Shown here in pieces: positions 34,577 to 48,390 of a DNA stretch of 64,000 nt. Every line of letters starts with the position of its first letter. Positions within the stretch are counted from its first letter, which is position 1. Below the pieces are notes generated by a model that was given only the letters and a program-made list of their open reading frames with translations, did no database searches and was not told where the DNA came from. Location: NCBI GenBank assembly GCA_027563935.2, contig CM050448.1, forward strand, positions 122,562,493 through 122,626,492, read 5' to 3'. The position numbers were made by a program, and so were the translations under genes. This DNA is from Costus lasius. Taxonomy: Eukaryota; Streptophyta; Magnoliopsida; Zingiberales; Costaceae.

Positions 34577-36126
34577 TGTTAGGGCCCGGTTCAGGCGGTC
34601 TGGCCCAAGCCCAAACACAAGTCCAGGCCCAAGCACAGGCGACCCAAACAACGCGTGTCCAGCGTGCGAACGCGTTCGCCGAATGCTTCGGACGAGATGT
34701 TTGACGGAGCAGCGTTTTCAGCCACAGAGCTCGGGCGTGAGCTCTCCACCGGAAGCGGACGACGGCTTCGGCGACTTCGGAGGCGTGGACGACGTAGTCC
34801 ACGAGTGCAACGGAGACGCGAACTCGTCTCCAGCGCACAGATCGGACGCGGTTGGAGACGTCGAGCGGTTCCAGCGACACGGACGGAATCCTCACGCGAA
34901 GGACGCTGGCTCGACGAGAAAGGCGGACGCGGCTGGCGGCCGCTGAGGACGGAGTCTTCGGCGGAAGACTCGGACGGGACGCATGACGCGGAGCTCGCGG
35001 AGGCGAGATCTGCGGGAGACCTGTTCTACGCGACCAGATGGAGCAGAGGCGGCGAAGCTTCTCTATAAGAAGCTTGACGACGACGAGATCGGGGTGCGCG
35101 GAGGCGTCACCACACAGAGCGCCGGGGAGCGACTCCACTGGCGACGGCGAGGCGCCGTCGCCCTTCCAGAGCAGGGCTCTGATGCCGGTTCCAGGAGGGA
35201 ACTGATGCCGACGCCGGCGGGCGTCGATGGCGACGTTCAGGGCAACGTCGGTGACGAGGAGAGATTGAGAGAGTTGTAACCGGCGTCTAGAGAGACGACC
35301 GGTGAGAGGAGCAAGTGGGAGAGGGGCGGGCGACGGAGGCCGTCGGCCCGGAGAGCTTGTAACTTGTTCGAAGGAATAAAGAAAGCTTCCCCATCATTCC
35401 CCCGTTCTTGAGTATTTCCGGCGACAGCCCTCAGCAGCAGGCGGCTGTCGGGTCGGCGACAGACGGACGAACGCGGCGGCGAGCGTTCGTTCGCGTCGAA
35501 GAAGACGAACAGTAACGTTCGAATCGAGGTGCGAGTCAACGAAACGAGCAGTCAACGCTCGAATCGAACAAAATCGAATTGGATTTCGATTTCAGGCTGA
35601 CGTCAGCGGGGCGACGCTGACATAAGACGGTGATTACGCGCGGCGGCGAAATAAAATCGAGGGCTGACGTCACGCTGATGCCATCAAGGTGATGATTTTG
35701 ACTTTGGTCAAAATCAGAAGAGGTATTTGATTTAGGGTTCCGTTCTTTTCCGGATTTCTAAATTGGGGTTAGGGTTTTCTCCGTGCGATCTTGTATTTGG
35801 GGATAAAAATTCTTCGGGGAGATTAGGGTTTCCAATTTAAGGCCGGAAATCCTAGGGCGAGTTGCGTTCCGGTATTCCGCCGGACGGCTCTGAGACAACA
35901 GATAAGCGCTGTTCTCAGGCCGATCCGATCGGGGCGTGACACCTGAGAAGCCCGAAAGTAAAACAGAACCGACATCATCCACGGATGCTCTTTTTTCTTC
36001 CAAAACAGTTACACATTTTTACCAAAACCGCAAATTCTACCGAGCAGCGGGACTTCCCTTGCGGATTGAGCCACCCAGTGAGAGGGCGGGTACCAACTAG
36101 TTCGTGGCGGGCAAGCGTTCCATAAC
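34577..36126 (+). mobile_element. Probable 3' LTR of a copia-type retrotransposon
   Basis: A polypurine tract (AGGTGGGGGAGAA, 34563-34575) is followed by TGTTAGGGCCC, the classic junction of internal region and 3' LTR. A poly(A) signal AATAAAG lies at 35376. The right end is placed at CCATAACA (36126), because TGTTA and TAACA are complementary; no target duplication can be checked, since the left end of the element is not recognisable. The LTR is GC-rich, which creates long meaningless open frames on both strands. More stem-loops of the upstream type occur at 35167-35256. No gag or pol was found; only the 3' tail of the element remains, from perhaps 33845. Confidence 0.5.
35167..35256 (+). 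repeat. Second cluster of covarying stem-loops inside the LTR
   Basis: Consecutive inverted repeats: CAGAGC/GCTCTG (35167-35181), GTTCC/GGAAC (about 35189-35203), GACGCC/GGCGTC (35210-35225) and CGACGTT/AACGTCG (35231-35250). The first two are followed by GATGCC, as in the array at 34035-34557. Confidence 0.75.
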
Positions 36127-36672
36127 ATCTCTTTCTATCTCTTTCTGTGATAATAATAAGATTATCGAGCAATCCCCTCTTCCCCTACCCCCAAATACAC
36201 CTGCGTTGGTCGTTTTTGTGGGTCCCATGCGGTGACTTTAAGCAACTGTGGCTCAGCCTCACCACCTTAGCGGGTGATTATTATACTCGATACACATGTT
36301 AAAGTTAGTTCGGTAAGAAAAAGGGTAAAGGAATATGTGAACTGAAGTTTTTTTTTTCTTTCGAGTTAGTTGGATTAGTGAACAGTAAGTAGAACGACTC
36401 ACTCGCCACGCTTCAGCCGGGTCCGGCCAAAGGCATTAATTAAGGAAGGAAAACGGAGTGCATCGCTCACCCGTCGCTGTCCCTGCGACATTACACTACA
36501 TCCCATCACAGCAATTACTAGTACTCTCCCCTTTAAATTATCTCACGTCCTCCACCCTCCCTCCTCTCCCCTCTACGCTACGCTCCAAACCTAACGGTTA
36601 CTTCTCATCACGGACGAGGAGAAGAACGAGAACGATTAGGAGAGGAGCAGGTGATACCGCGCACCGCCGGAG
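36127..36672 (+). promoter_or_regulatory. Probable promoter and leader of the receptor-like kinase
   Basis: Sequence between the LTR edge and the kinase start. It becomes CT-rich from 36530 with TCCTCC repeats, as is usual for plant 5' leaders. No clear TATA box could be fixed. Confidence 0.35.
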
Positions 36673-39600
36673 ATGGGCTCGGGAACCCACTCCTCCGGCG
36701 GATTCCTCTTCTCTGGGACGCCGGTGCTCGGCCTCCCCTTCTACGCCCTCCTCCTCGCCAGCTCCGCCGCCGCGCTTCTCTTCGCCCTCCTCCTCTTTTA
36801 CCTCCTCAGACGCCGGTGGAGGGTCAAGCGACCCCGCGCCCCTCCGGTCATCCCCATCTGCACCAAAGAGATTGCCGAGATCGCCCTGAATGACAAGCCC
36901 GCGAGCATGCTGGAAGTGAAGAAGGCGGCTCAGCCGGCGCCGCCGGTGATGAATGCCGCGAATCCGTCGGAGGGGAAATCTTCGTCGTCCTCCTCCTCCT
37001 CCTCGTCGGTGGAGAAGGAGAGGAAGATGGAGAACATCGGGTGGGGACGGTGGTACACGCTCGCGGAGCTGGAGGCGGCTACCTCAGCATTCAGCGACAA
37101 GAATGTGATCGGGGAGGGCGGATATGGTATCGTCTACCGTGGCGTCTTGCCGGATCTCTCTGTGGTCGCCGTCAAATATCTACTGAATAACAAGTGAGAA
37201 CCACAAACTAGTACCCCACTCACTTCCCGTCCCTCTCAATCTTCTGCTTATAGGATTATTCTTCCTAATGGTATATGGTTTTGGGTGCTGAATTATAGCA
37301 TGAATGATGCCGAAAGATGTTAGTTTTGATCTGATTTCGCTCTAAATTATTTGTCTTGTTGACCTTTTCAAGTACCATTCTTTTAGATCTGTGATTGTAT
37401 TGTTATTTGGAAATTAGTTTTATTTGAAGTTTGTTGAACTTTCTCTGTCATCAAGCAATTAGGTAGAGTAGTTTTTGTTTTCCAGCTGAACCTCAACTGC
37501 TATTTTGATATTTGCTCATCTGTTCATTGCTATCTCTAATTATTGAATTAAAATCTTCAATTGATTCGGTCCACTTTGAAAGTCATTCATTTCTCATCTA
37601 GAAATATGGCTTATTTTATTGATGTCGGCATTGGATACTACTTAATTCTGTTACCGATCTGACCATCATTCGGCCACTAGTTTATGCTTTGGAGTGCTGT
37701 GATCACATTTCACTGTCAATGTATTAGGAAATGTATAATGTGCTTATATGAACATCTTGTTAAATCTTTTCGTTGCAGTCTTCACAACGTAAGTTTGTCA
37801 ACATTGAGATCTATCTTTAGCAATCCTAGAAGCGCTGTTGGTCCTTGGGTGGGTCTTTTTCACTTTTACTTTCCCAATCTCCTCTTTTTTTTTTACCCTA
37901 GTTGGTTGTTTTATTAGATTTTGCTGGGTTTATGGTACTTTTTGAAACTTTATTATGTCACTATTATGTTACTGAGATGTTCCGCCAAACCCAGTCTAGC
38001 TAAAAAAAATGTTGCATATGTTGAACACCTGCAAAACCCAGTCTAAAGTGATTCTTGACAAAAAGAAGAAAATAAAGTAAAAGTCACCCATTTCAGCTTT
38101 GTCTTTTTAGTCTTTAGACTTCTCTTGTGGCCTTATGCATCTTGTTTAACAGATATATTATTCTATCTACAATGTTTCATGTTTATGTAACCTTATGACC
38201 AATTATTTTGTTATGCTACTTTCACTTATTTAAGTAATGAAATTTTGCACGACAGGGGTCAAGCAGAGAAGGAATTCAAGGTGGAAGTCGAAGCTATTGG
38301 AAAAGTAAGGCATAAGAACCTTGTTGGACTTATTGGGTATTGTGCTGAAGGTGCTAAAAGGTGACCAAAACGATCCTGCCCTGGATACTTCATTTTTTTT
38401 AGCAAATTAAACCATTTACCTTGCTGGTTGTTTATCTATGCTTCTGAATTTCCAACCCTTCACTTGTTGGTTATTTAGCTAAACTGCAGAATTCCCTTTG
38501 CTGTCAGATTGCTTGTCTATGAATATATTGATAATGGCACTGTGGAGCAATGGTTACATGGTTCTGTCGGGCCCGTTAGTCCACTAACATGGAATGTCAG
38601 AATGAAGATAGCTATTGGAACAGCAAAAGGGTTAGTCTTTCTATTTCTTTTCATTTAGCTCTTGAAAGTCAGGTTAAAACTGACAATTTAATTACCTTTT
38701 CTTACCACTTTTTGTTGATTTTGCACTGCCTATTTTTTGCGACATTGTGATTACAATTAGTAGGTAAAGTTGGTGTTGCTTAACCAAGTTCAAATCAGAA
38801 ATTGATTGAGACTCAGCGATTCCTTTATCAACTTCAATTTTGAATAGTTGTAATCGTGGTGCTACATTAACAGACGCACACATACTCTCCAATCTGACTT
38901 ATCTTCTTGCATTTTCTTTCAAAATGGAGAAATTGTTGCTTTTCTTAATTTGATTATTGCTTTGCAGTATAGCATACTTGCATGAAGGGCTGGAACCTAA
39001 AGTTATTCATCGAGATATAAAGTCCAGTAACATTCTACTAGACAAGCAATGGAATCCTAAAGTTTCTGACTTTGGATTGGCCAAGGTTCTAGGCTCTGGT
39101 TCAAGCTATGTAACGACCCGTGTTATGGGAACATTTGGGTTAGTATATTATTTCGCACTTCTATGATCTTGTTTCTGTTAATTATAGTTTGCAATATGCT
39201 ATTTCTATATGAAAGTAAACATGTTTGCTTTATAAATATCATCTCTATTTGAATATCTCAACCTCCTAGCATATTTTTTCCTAAGAGTAGAAATTTATCC
39301 TTCCATGTTTCATCACTTCTATATATGAATTCTTTTGCAGCTATGTGGCTCCCGAATATGCATGCACAGGTATGCTTAATGAGAGCAGCGATGTGTACAG
39401 CTTCGGAGTTCTACTAATGGAGATAATCTCTGGAAGAAGTCCGGTAGATTATAGCAAGCCACCTGGAGAGGTGAGTTTAAATGGAATTTCTTCAAATAGT
39501 TTACTTTTCATACCCATTTACAATCGGCTGATCCTTTTACAGGTAAACATGGTAGAATGGTTTAAGCGAACTATACAGAGCAAGCGTGATGCGGAAGTGC

Positions 39601-40542
39601 TAGATCCACTGCTTGATGTTCAGCCTACACCGAGAGCCTTGAAGCGAGTCTTGCTGATTTGCTTACGTTGTACAGACATGGATGCTCAAAAGCGGCCCAA
39701 GATGGGACAAATTGTACACATGCTTGAAGGAGATGAGTTTCCTTTTCGCATAGTAAGATTTTAAGAAATCCTTTCTCGATCACCTAATAATAGCAATATG
39801 ACTCTACTTGTCTTTTTATTACTCAAACAGTCCAGAGATATCTTAAATATCTGATTCATTCTTACAAGGGCATAAATTATCTGCTATTTTGTATTTATGA
39901 GATAAGATATTTTCATATTACAATAGAGTATAAATTTTATCTTTCTCCCTAGGGGTAGTTGGTAGGAATTGTCCACTGTCTCTAGCTAACAGAAAACAAC
40001 CAAAACTACCTTGCAAATGACTGAATGAAAATGCCCTTTGGTTGAACTATCTTGCAGTTACAGCAAAGTGCATAAAGTATTCATTTATTTATTTTTTACT
40101 TTTGGACACTAAATCCATTAAGAAGACAGCGGAGGGAAGTTTTGGATGACAATTTATTGTTGCTTTAATTATGTAAAATAGGATTCATTACTTTCATTTA
40201 AGACTCTTGATGATGACCTATAAAATACTATGATTTCATATGTGAATTACTGAATTTGCTTTGTATTTCTTGTTATTATGTGGGTTCTTGTTCAGAATTT
40301 AGAAAGTAGGAAAAATTCTGCTGTAGATGGCGAGAAATTCTTTATCATTTTCAGTCCATCACATTTGTCACTTGTAAAGCACTGAAATTTCAATCCTTCA
40401 AGACCGTGTTATCTTATGTCTGAATGGCAATTCAAATGTACTTTGGCAGGAACACCGATCGGCAGCAAGAGAAGGAAATCTCACTTCATACATGTCATCC
40501 AAGGTGGCACCACCTGCTAGTTCTGAAAGATCAATGTGGTGA
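36673..40542 (+). CDS. Receptor-like Ser/Thr protein kinase (At1g01540/At4g01330-like)
   Basis: Seven coding exons: 36673-37193, 38256-38360, 38508-38630, 38968-39138, 39341-39470, 39543-39752 and 40450-40542, all GT-AG, giving 450 residues. Residues 21-45 form one membrane helix right after a short N-terminus, with RRRWRVKR on its cytosolic side, so there is no extracellular receptor domain. A Ser-rich linker leads to a kinase domain with the GEGGYG loop, the VAVKYL lysine, the HRDIKSSN catalytic loop (Asp266) and DFGLA (Asp284). All catalytic residues are present and it is an RD kinase. The order [15 protein letters not shown] and [11 protein letters not shown] is typical of this plant subfamily, which acts at the plasma membrane in signalling. 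The 1.06-kb first intron is the longest. Exon 1 is GC-rich and later exons are AT-rich. Confidence 0.95.
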
Positions 40543-42750
40543 CAACTGACAACAATGAACAAAAAGTTGATCTACAGTTTGATAGTATTCTCGATTCTTT
40601 TTCTTTTTATTTTTCAGATCCTGTTAATAGCAAAACAACAACTTGACTTAATTTTCTGGTTCTTGACTGTGTATACTTTCTTTTTTCCCTTCAAGCTGAA
40701 CTTCTGCGCATACACATAAAATGCATAGTTCCGTGAGCCAGATATTTCTTTCTAGAGAAATTGATGCACCTGCACCCTTTCATTTAGTATTCAAATATCT
40801 TTTCATACTACACAACTGAATCTGTGAACTTTTATTTAATGCATCATCCATTCTTTTCTATATTTTTTGAAATAGTTGTTCCAGTAAAGTTAGGTTTTCT
40901 TTTGAACCCAGGTAAAAAGCCACCACCAGATGGTTTAGACGATTCCTTCCGAGTAAAATGGAAAGAACATGGGTAGGTTAAGCTAATTGTTCATTAAGAT
41001 ACTAATGAGCTAATTGTTGAGGAATTTATCTTTGTATCTGAAGCCAAGATATAGAAAAAGGCTGAGCTAATTGTCCATTTAAATACCTGTGAGTTCCTCT
41101 GCAATTGTAATACTTCTAAAGCCAGCTTCCTCAAAATTAGAAAAAGAAAAGATTTCTTTTTACTACTCGATATGCTCACCTTCTTTCTCTTGTGCTAATC
41201 TTGCTGTCATTTTATGGAGGTTGCCTTCTTCCTTGGTCACGAACCATAAGATATCTGTAGCTGATCTATTCATGCCTAGCTTTAACTAAGCACTTTCTAA
41301 AAAAAGTTGCTGTATGCCATGCCATGGGTACAAGCTGTGTTCAACTGAAGACTTTAGTTATTAATAGCAAATGTATATTTTATTTGGCTCGGTTTAATTG
41401 CAACTATTTTTTAGAAAATATTTTATTAAATTCTTCTTTACAACCTTTTTGTATAAAAAAATATAATACAATATTAAAACATGTTTAATTAATTAAACTT
41501 GTATTGTTTTTGAAGCTTTCGCATACTTTTTGTTAATTCATTAAAGGAAACAACAATACTTTTGATTAACAAAATCAACTCTATGTTCAAAGATTTAAAT
41601 TTGAACTGATCCGAAAGGTAGAATTCTGCACTTACATGGTTTCTAAGGATTCTTATAATTTGGTTGTGCTACTTTTGAGTCAATTGTATCCTTGGTAGTT
41701 ATGAACCGTACATGTTATCATATACTAAAAAGACTAAACGAATAAGTAACCAATAAGTTGCGTAAAACGAACTATCAACATAATAAATAAATAACAGCTA
41801 CTTCGATAATTCGGTAAATGAACAACTAAGACCTAGTTTGATTCTACTGTATTGCATTGTCATTAGTACTTAATGTGATATTTGGGTAAATCTGACAATT
41901 ATCACTATAGCAAATACTAATTAAAGTTATTTGGGTAAATTTAATGTATTATAAATTATAATTAAGTAATCTAATTAAAAATTTTAAGTTTTTTAAATTT
42001 TTAATTTTATAAAATTATTAATTGGTATATTAACTAATAAATTATTTAAAAAAAACTATTAATTTGTATGTGATCAAATAATTATTTTATAATATAAAAT
42101 TTAATAATTAATTTTATATTAAAAAATTAATATATATATTAAATTAATTAATATTATATATTAGAAATGAGAGGGCAAAAGAAGGAGAGAAACAAATGAG
42201 CATAGAATAAATGGTGGGCACTAATCTCTTAAAATTTATCAGTAAAAAGTGCCCTAATCCCCCGCACGGGCCTCATGTCTTGAGATGGAAGTTTTGTTAC
42301 ATAATTAGTGTTCACTTAAAAAAATTATCAGTAAATTGATAAATTATCAAATTTATTAATCAATAATTTTCTTATTCAATATTGGTATCGAGCAAATTAT
42401 TGATTCGATAAATCAGTAAATTGAGTTTTTAGTTACTCAAAAAAAAACTTTTTTTCTGAAACAAACGGTATATTATGGCATTTTCTGGATTCGTCACTAC
42501 GCCACAAAAACAAGCAACCCGAATTCTTCAAACACTCACCGACGAAGATTCGAGAATAAATGAGTAGCCGTATGGTGGCGTCGCTTCGACCTTTCGGCAA
42601 GACGGACCGCGGTGAGCCCACCAACTCCCGAAAACGAAAAGGGCAGTGAGGCCGACAAGTCCACCGCAACCACGCCTTCGATTCAGTACAGACAGGCAGC
42701 CGCTGCTGCCGCCCTTCGCCTCGCCGCCTCTCCCGATCCTAGCCGTGATC
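40543..42750. other. Intergenic stretch between kinase and CAP1
   Basis: Kinase 3' untranslated sequence followed by AT-rich DNA. At 41831 a CCTAGTTTGATTCTACTG motif resembles one end of the MITE-like sequence at 49580-49602, but no partner end was found. From 42480 the sequence turns GC-rich and is the probable leader of the CAP1 gene. Confidence 0.45.
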
Positions 42751-45700
42751 ATGGAGAAGGAACTCGTGGCCAGGCTGGAGGCTGCGGTGGCGCGTCTCGA
42801 GACGCTCGCGGTCTCCGGATCTCGCACGACGCCAGCGGGACACGTCGCCGATGAGCCCGCCGCCGTGGATCCCACCATCGCCGCATTCGACGAGCTGGTG
42901 CAGAATTACCTCGGCCGGCTCTCCACTGCGGCAGACAAGATCGGGGGCCAGGTCCAAGAGGCGACCAAGACCCTAGCGGAGGCCTTCGCGGTGCTCAAGG
43001 AGCTGCTTGTTAAGGCCAAGCAGTGCCAGGTTCGTCGATCGTGATATGATCCCTATTCTACTTCTTACTTCTTTTTGGCAGTTAAAAATTTTTAACTCTT
43101 GCAAGTGGATCGGGGGCGATTCTCTTGATCAATTGTTGTTTGACTGTCTTGCTGTTGCTGCGAAGTGATTCAGCATAGTCCGATCTTTTTGCCGAAAACC
43201 ATGCATCATTCTTTTTTAAAATACAAAGCAGTGAGTCAACAATGCAGTTGAATATATTCGGCATAGGATAACAAGGAGCATATATTAATTCTAGCTTACT
43301 GCAATACTAAATGTGATGATTTATGCGTAAAAGAGTTTGATTATTTGATTAAATATTGTTTGAGAAAGTTTGATCTCTTCTCAATAATGATTTTTATGTT
43401 TTTTTATTTACATTTTTGTCGGCTTAGATATTTGCTTCAGTCAGTTTAGATTAATACTTTGCACTGTCCTTAAGTTTGAATTCAGTAATATAGCTTCATT
43501 TATTGAATGCATTGAGGCCTGCGTATCTGATTGCTTAATTAAAGATGTATGATCAGCATTTTTTTGCTTCATTAGCAGAAACCTGATCTGGCTGGTTTAC
43601 AAGAGTTTTTGAAGCCACTCAATGGAGTGATTCTTAAAGCAAATGCCTTAACAGAAGGAAGACGATCTGAGTTTTTCAACCATTTGAAGACTGTTGCAGA
43701 TAGCCTTGCAGCTTTGGCTTGGGTAGCATACTTGGGAAAAGATTGTGGTTAGTTCATTGCCGACTTTGGTTACCCATTTTCTACTTTCTTACTATGCCCT
43801 ATTTTTGCTTTTTATATCATATTCTAATGAAGTTATCATCTTTTCCTATATATCTTGCATCTACGAAGGCATGAGTATGCCAATTTCACATGTGGAAGAA
43901 AGTTGGCAGATGGCTGAATTCTACAATAACAAGGTACAAAGTTTTGCTTTCTTCAACTAAAATTTTGTCTTCCCATTAATAAGAGAAATGTATTAGTGAC
44001 TCGTGCACACAATGATTTTAACATATTCTCTCTTTTTGCTAATTGAATATGTATGTATCTATCTCCAGAGCTATCGAGGTCAACAAGTTTTGAATAAATT
44101 TTGCTGAGTCTACTTCTGTCTTTAAAGTTTCTTTTACGTTTATGTGTCTTAATGTATTTCTTGCAATTCGGGTTGTACCAATAGATGCACTGATGTTGAA
44201 CTTCATCTTTTGCACTACGTTGGAATGTGAACATGACTTCAAAATGGAAATTCAGATTCTTGTGGAGTACAGAACTAAAGATACAAACCATATAGAATGG
44301 GCAAAAGCTTTGAAGGAGTTGTACCTGCCTGGTTTAAGAGATTATGTCAAAAGCTTTTATCCTTTAGGTATCATTTGGGGATCTGCTGGTGCTGCCATTG
44401 ACGCCGCACCGTCATCTGCTTCTTTTGTGGAAAAAGATCCTCCGGCACGGGCTCCTGTCCTCGCACCTGCATCTGCCCCACCCCTAGCCCCTTCTCCTCC
44501 ACCTGCTCCCTCAGCACCACTTTTTAAAACTGATGTTGCGTCGTCACATCCGAACAAAGGAATGTCAGCTGTCTTTCAAGAGATCAGTGCCACAAAATCT
44601 GTAACTTCAGGTATGTACTGCATATTTCTCAAATCACTTCTATTTAAAACGAAATTGACATGTTACAATTGTCTATATATAAGGTCTAAACAAAGTCACT
44701 GATGATATGAAGACCAAGAACCGAACTGATAGAACAGGTGTTGTTGCTGCAACAGAAAAGGGTGCTCGTTCAGGTTCCTTTTCCTTTCGTAAAGAAGGCC
44801 CCCCCAAATTAGAGCTTCAAATGGGTCGCAAGTGAGGAGTTTTCTATTGGTTTCTTCCTGAACAACTCTTGCTAATCTTGAACTTATTTTCCTTCTGTAC
44901 TAGGTTATGATTTTATTTCTAGTTCTAAAGTGATATATTAGTTAAATTCTTTTTAGATGGTCTGTTGAGAATCAGATTGGAAAGTCAAACCTGGTCATTG
45001 ATGACTGTGATTCCAAACAAACTGTGTATGTGTATGGGTGCAGGGATTCTGTTTTACAAATCAAAGGTAATTTAATCAAGTGTTTGGTTTGTTTAAAAAC
45101 AATTACATTAGCATATGTGATCTCCTTAAAACATCAACAAAAAACTATTTTCTATGTTTGTTTTATGCAGGAAAAGTGAACAATATTACTGTTGACAAAT
45201 GTACCAAGATGGGCGTCGTGTTCATAGTTAGTGCCAAAATATGTTCATTCATGACTTGCAAATGCTTCATATCATTTGTAATGATCAGAGAATAACAATT
45301 CCTCTATGTTTATGATCAGGATGTTGTAGCAGCCTGTGAAATTGTGAATTGCAATGGTGTAGAAGTGCAATGTCAGGTATCTGACCATAGCCAGCAACTT
45401 ATAAAAAATATATTCTTCTTCCGTATAACCACTAGGAACGAATGACTTATTGTTTGTAAAACACACATTGTTTCTTCTGAAGGCGCTCAAAATTTTTTTT
45501 TGTCAACTTGGGGTTGCATTCAATTTAAGTCACCGAGACAATTTAATACTCTCCTCTGTAACGTTCTAACTATAGACTTTCAACTCTATTCTTGTTTGGG
45601 CTCTGTATACCTGTTGGACTTGTTTGTTACACTGACGTATGCTGGTAATGTGGCTGAAGGGATTCTTTCTATACCCCACTGCATTTATTAAATGGGCCAA

Positions 45701-47587
45701 AACAAGGCAAAGGATTGTTCAAATACTGCTCTATTATAGAAACTTCAGGGATTTGGTGATGCAGTGACATTATTGTGAGATGGAATATTGAAGCATGGAT
45801 TTAATGTCCAAAAACAGGCCTAAAATAGAATGAGAGAACAAAATAAAGAATGCTCCGCTGGGTTTTTTTTTAACAGATATATCTTCTAAACAATTTATTT
45901 CCAGACCAGAAATATATCCATGTTAATAAAATAATTTGATTTATCAGTAAACCAGCAACTTAAGGCCTTCATATGCATTGGTGTTTACAAATTTGGCAGT
46001 ATGCCTCCGAATTCTGATTCTGAGCAAAGCTGGTTTCAGTCTGACATTGTTTTGATGAAGAAATAGAATAGTTTTGGCGATCACGCTGCTAAATTTCAAT
46101 GGATTGTACTTATGTTACTTGAAATATTTCCATTTTGTAGGGTTCAGCACCAACTATATCAGTTGACAACACCTCTGGTTGCCAATTGTATATAAGCAAA
46201 AATGCCTTGGGGGCTTCAATAACTACAGCTAAATCAAGTGAAATTAATGTGTTGGTTCCGGGTGCTGGCACTGACAATGACTGGGTAAGATACTTGTTCA
46301 GATTCATCAATTTTTTTCCTTCATATTTTTCTGATCAAACAATTTCTTGGGCCTATTAACCAAACTAAAAGCATGTTTTATAACTTATTTTCTTGCGAGT
46401 ACGTTCCAAATTTACAAAACATTTTGCATTGCTATTCTTGTGTCTGTGGCACACTAGCTGTCGTGCTCACATTATGTATACAATATCGTGTAAAATTTGA
46501 AAACCTTCTGTTAAAATGCTGCTCTTATAGTATGTTGAACTTGGCCTTTGTGCACTTCACTGTATTGCCTTATTATACCCTTGCTTAAGATTGATGATAT
46601 TAATGGTGCAAAGTGATAAGACTGAAAATTTTCCTCGCGGCCCATCAAAATGACAAGGTTACTTACTATTCTCAAGTTGAGAAGCTGAAAGCTGCATCTT
46701 TTGGGTCTGCTAGCTTCCAATATTACTTAAGGATGTTGTTAGGGGAAAGTTCTATTTGATTGGAGCTCATTTGACGACCTATCAAACTTCATTAAAAACC
46801 TCAATTTCGGGATGAAGCAAGTCATTTGGATTTTGTCCTTTATGAGTCACAAAATAGGTTAAAATTTATTGAAAGATTGCTAGACTTTTGTTCAACAATT
46901 TCTTATTTTTATTTCTATGTTAGCTTAGCTTAAGTTGGAACAACCGAACAAGGGATCGTCAATGAATGGTGTTTATATTATGTAGAGATGAAGTGGTTGA
47001 GTTTCACACATGAATGGACGGAAAGCTGATGATCATGAATTCTTAAGTAGTAGATCCTACTAAGGCTTACAAAGCTTCGAGCAGTCTTACCCCGTAGGTA
47101 GTGCAAGGGTGCTTCATGAATGTTCCATGTACATCGACTACATTGATTTACAATCTAATTGACCTTTCTTTAGGAAATTTACATGGACGTTAATAGTTGT
47201 ACGATTTCTTATTTTCTGTGATTGCTTTATTTTGATACTCCTTCTACGTTCAGACAAAATTATGTTGATAATACGTGGAACAACGAATAATCTAAAATGA
47301 CCCATATTTGCCAACATCAAGAACTTGGGCTTATCGTAGAAAATATTACTGTTTTAATGCCTTCAAAAGTATTGGGGGACTAGTCATTACTAATGGTCAT
47401 GAATTGGCAAGTTATTTTTATAGTTCAAGATCAGAAATCAGCTTTTAAGTAAACCAAAATTTGGTTTGGAACATTCAACTATTCCTTGCTATGGTTCTAG
47501 GTGGAGCATGCTTTGCCGCAGCAGTTTGTCCACACTTTCAAGAATGATCAGTTCACGACATTACCAGTTTCACACTCTGGTGGCTAG
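42751..47587 (+). CDS. CAP1: Adenylyl cyclase-associated protein (CAP1)
   Basis: Ten coding exons: 42751-43029, 43579-43747, 43869-43933, 44256-44610, 44684-44831, 44957-45066, 45171-45226, 45320-45376, 46141-46284 and 47501-47587. All introns are GT-AG and phases close, giving 489 residues. The N-terminus has the RLE-type oligomerisation helix (LVARLEAAVARLE) and the helical-folded domain (HVEESWQMAEFYNNK). A Pro-rich stretch sits at about residues 230-265, a WH2-like LNKVTDDMKTKN after residue 288, and the C-terminal CARP beta-helix ends in HSGG, including CDSKQTVYVYGCRDSVLQIK. CAP recycles ADP-G-actin from cofilin and promotes nucleotide exchange; in Arabidopsis it is encoded by one gene needed for tip growth. 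The start ATG gives the family's usual N-terminus and full length. Nothing is missing. Confidence 0.97.
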
Positions 47588-48390
47588 ACTCATGGCAAAT
47601 TAATATATTTTATTGCTGAAAAATATAGCGTCGTCAATGTTCTTTTTTGTAAGATATTCTGTATTTTGGATCTATTATTCGAGTCGCATTTATTTCCTTT
47701 TCTTTCAGTTGAAGAGTTGTTTTGGTACTTTATATTCAAGGTTTCTAGCTGTATCTTCGTTCTTCGTGTTTCACACATGTAAAAAGAAAAACATGATCCC
47801 TTCTTATTATTGATAATGATAAATTTACCTCATTCTTATAATTTTTCCAATTGTACTGACTTCATGTCTCTGTTATGTGTATTTATTCGTAGACGTAAAA
47901 GAGTTTTGAGTGTGATTGTAAGCGGACTTAAATGTATATTTCTGGAGCAAGCATAAAGTTGAGCTGCCTGCTTCAAATTGTCCTACTAGAAGCAGTACAT
48001 AGGAGGTCATATGAACAATTTAATTTATGTTCTTGAAAAAAACCTCCATAGACGTTCATATTTTCCAAGTAACTTGTGTTGTTTTATGTTGCTTCAAGAG
48101 TTAAAAGTGACTGGGTTAAAATTTTCTGGTTCAAGTTCATTTTTTATTAGTCTTAAAATTTATCATGATACTTATCTTTGTGCACCTCTCATTTTGATTT
48201 ATATCACTTACATACATAATTTAATTACGATGCCTCATATAGAGACATCCTTAGGTCAACTCAGCCCCAAATGTAAAAAAAAATCCTAAGGTCAGGTTAA
48301 GACAAAGTGCTAGAATTTCCTAAGCTAAACATACCACCTTGCTTCTTGCTTTCTTAATGCCTAAGTGGTGGACTCTAGCCAACCAACATA
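47588..48390 (+). other. 3' flank of CAP1
   Basis: AT-rich sequence following the CAP1 stop codon, part of which must be its 3' untranslated region. No other gene is supported. Confidence 0.5.

Noticed and set aside
34377..35279. 253-residue minus-strand frame and several plus-strand frames
   Set aside because: They lie across the LTR start and GC-rich LTR; no homology or splice structure supports them.
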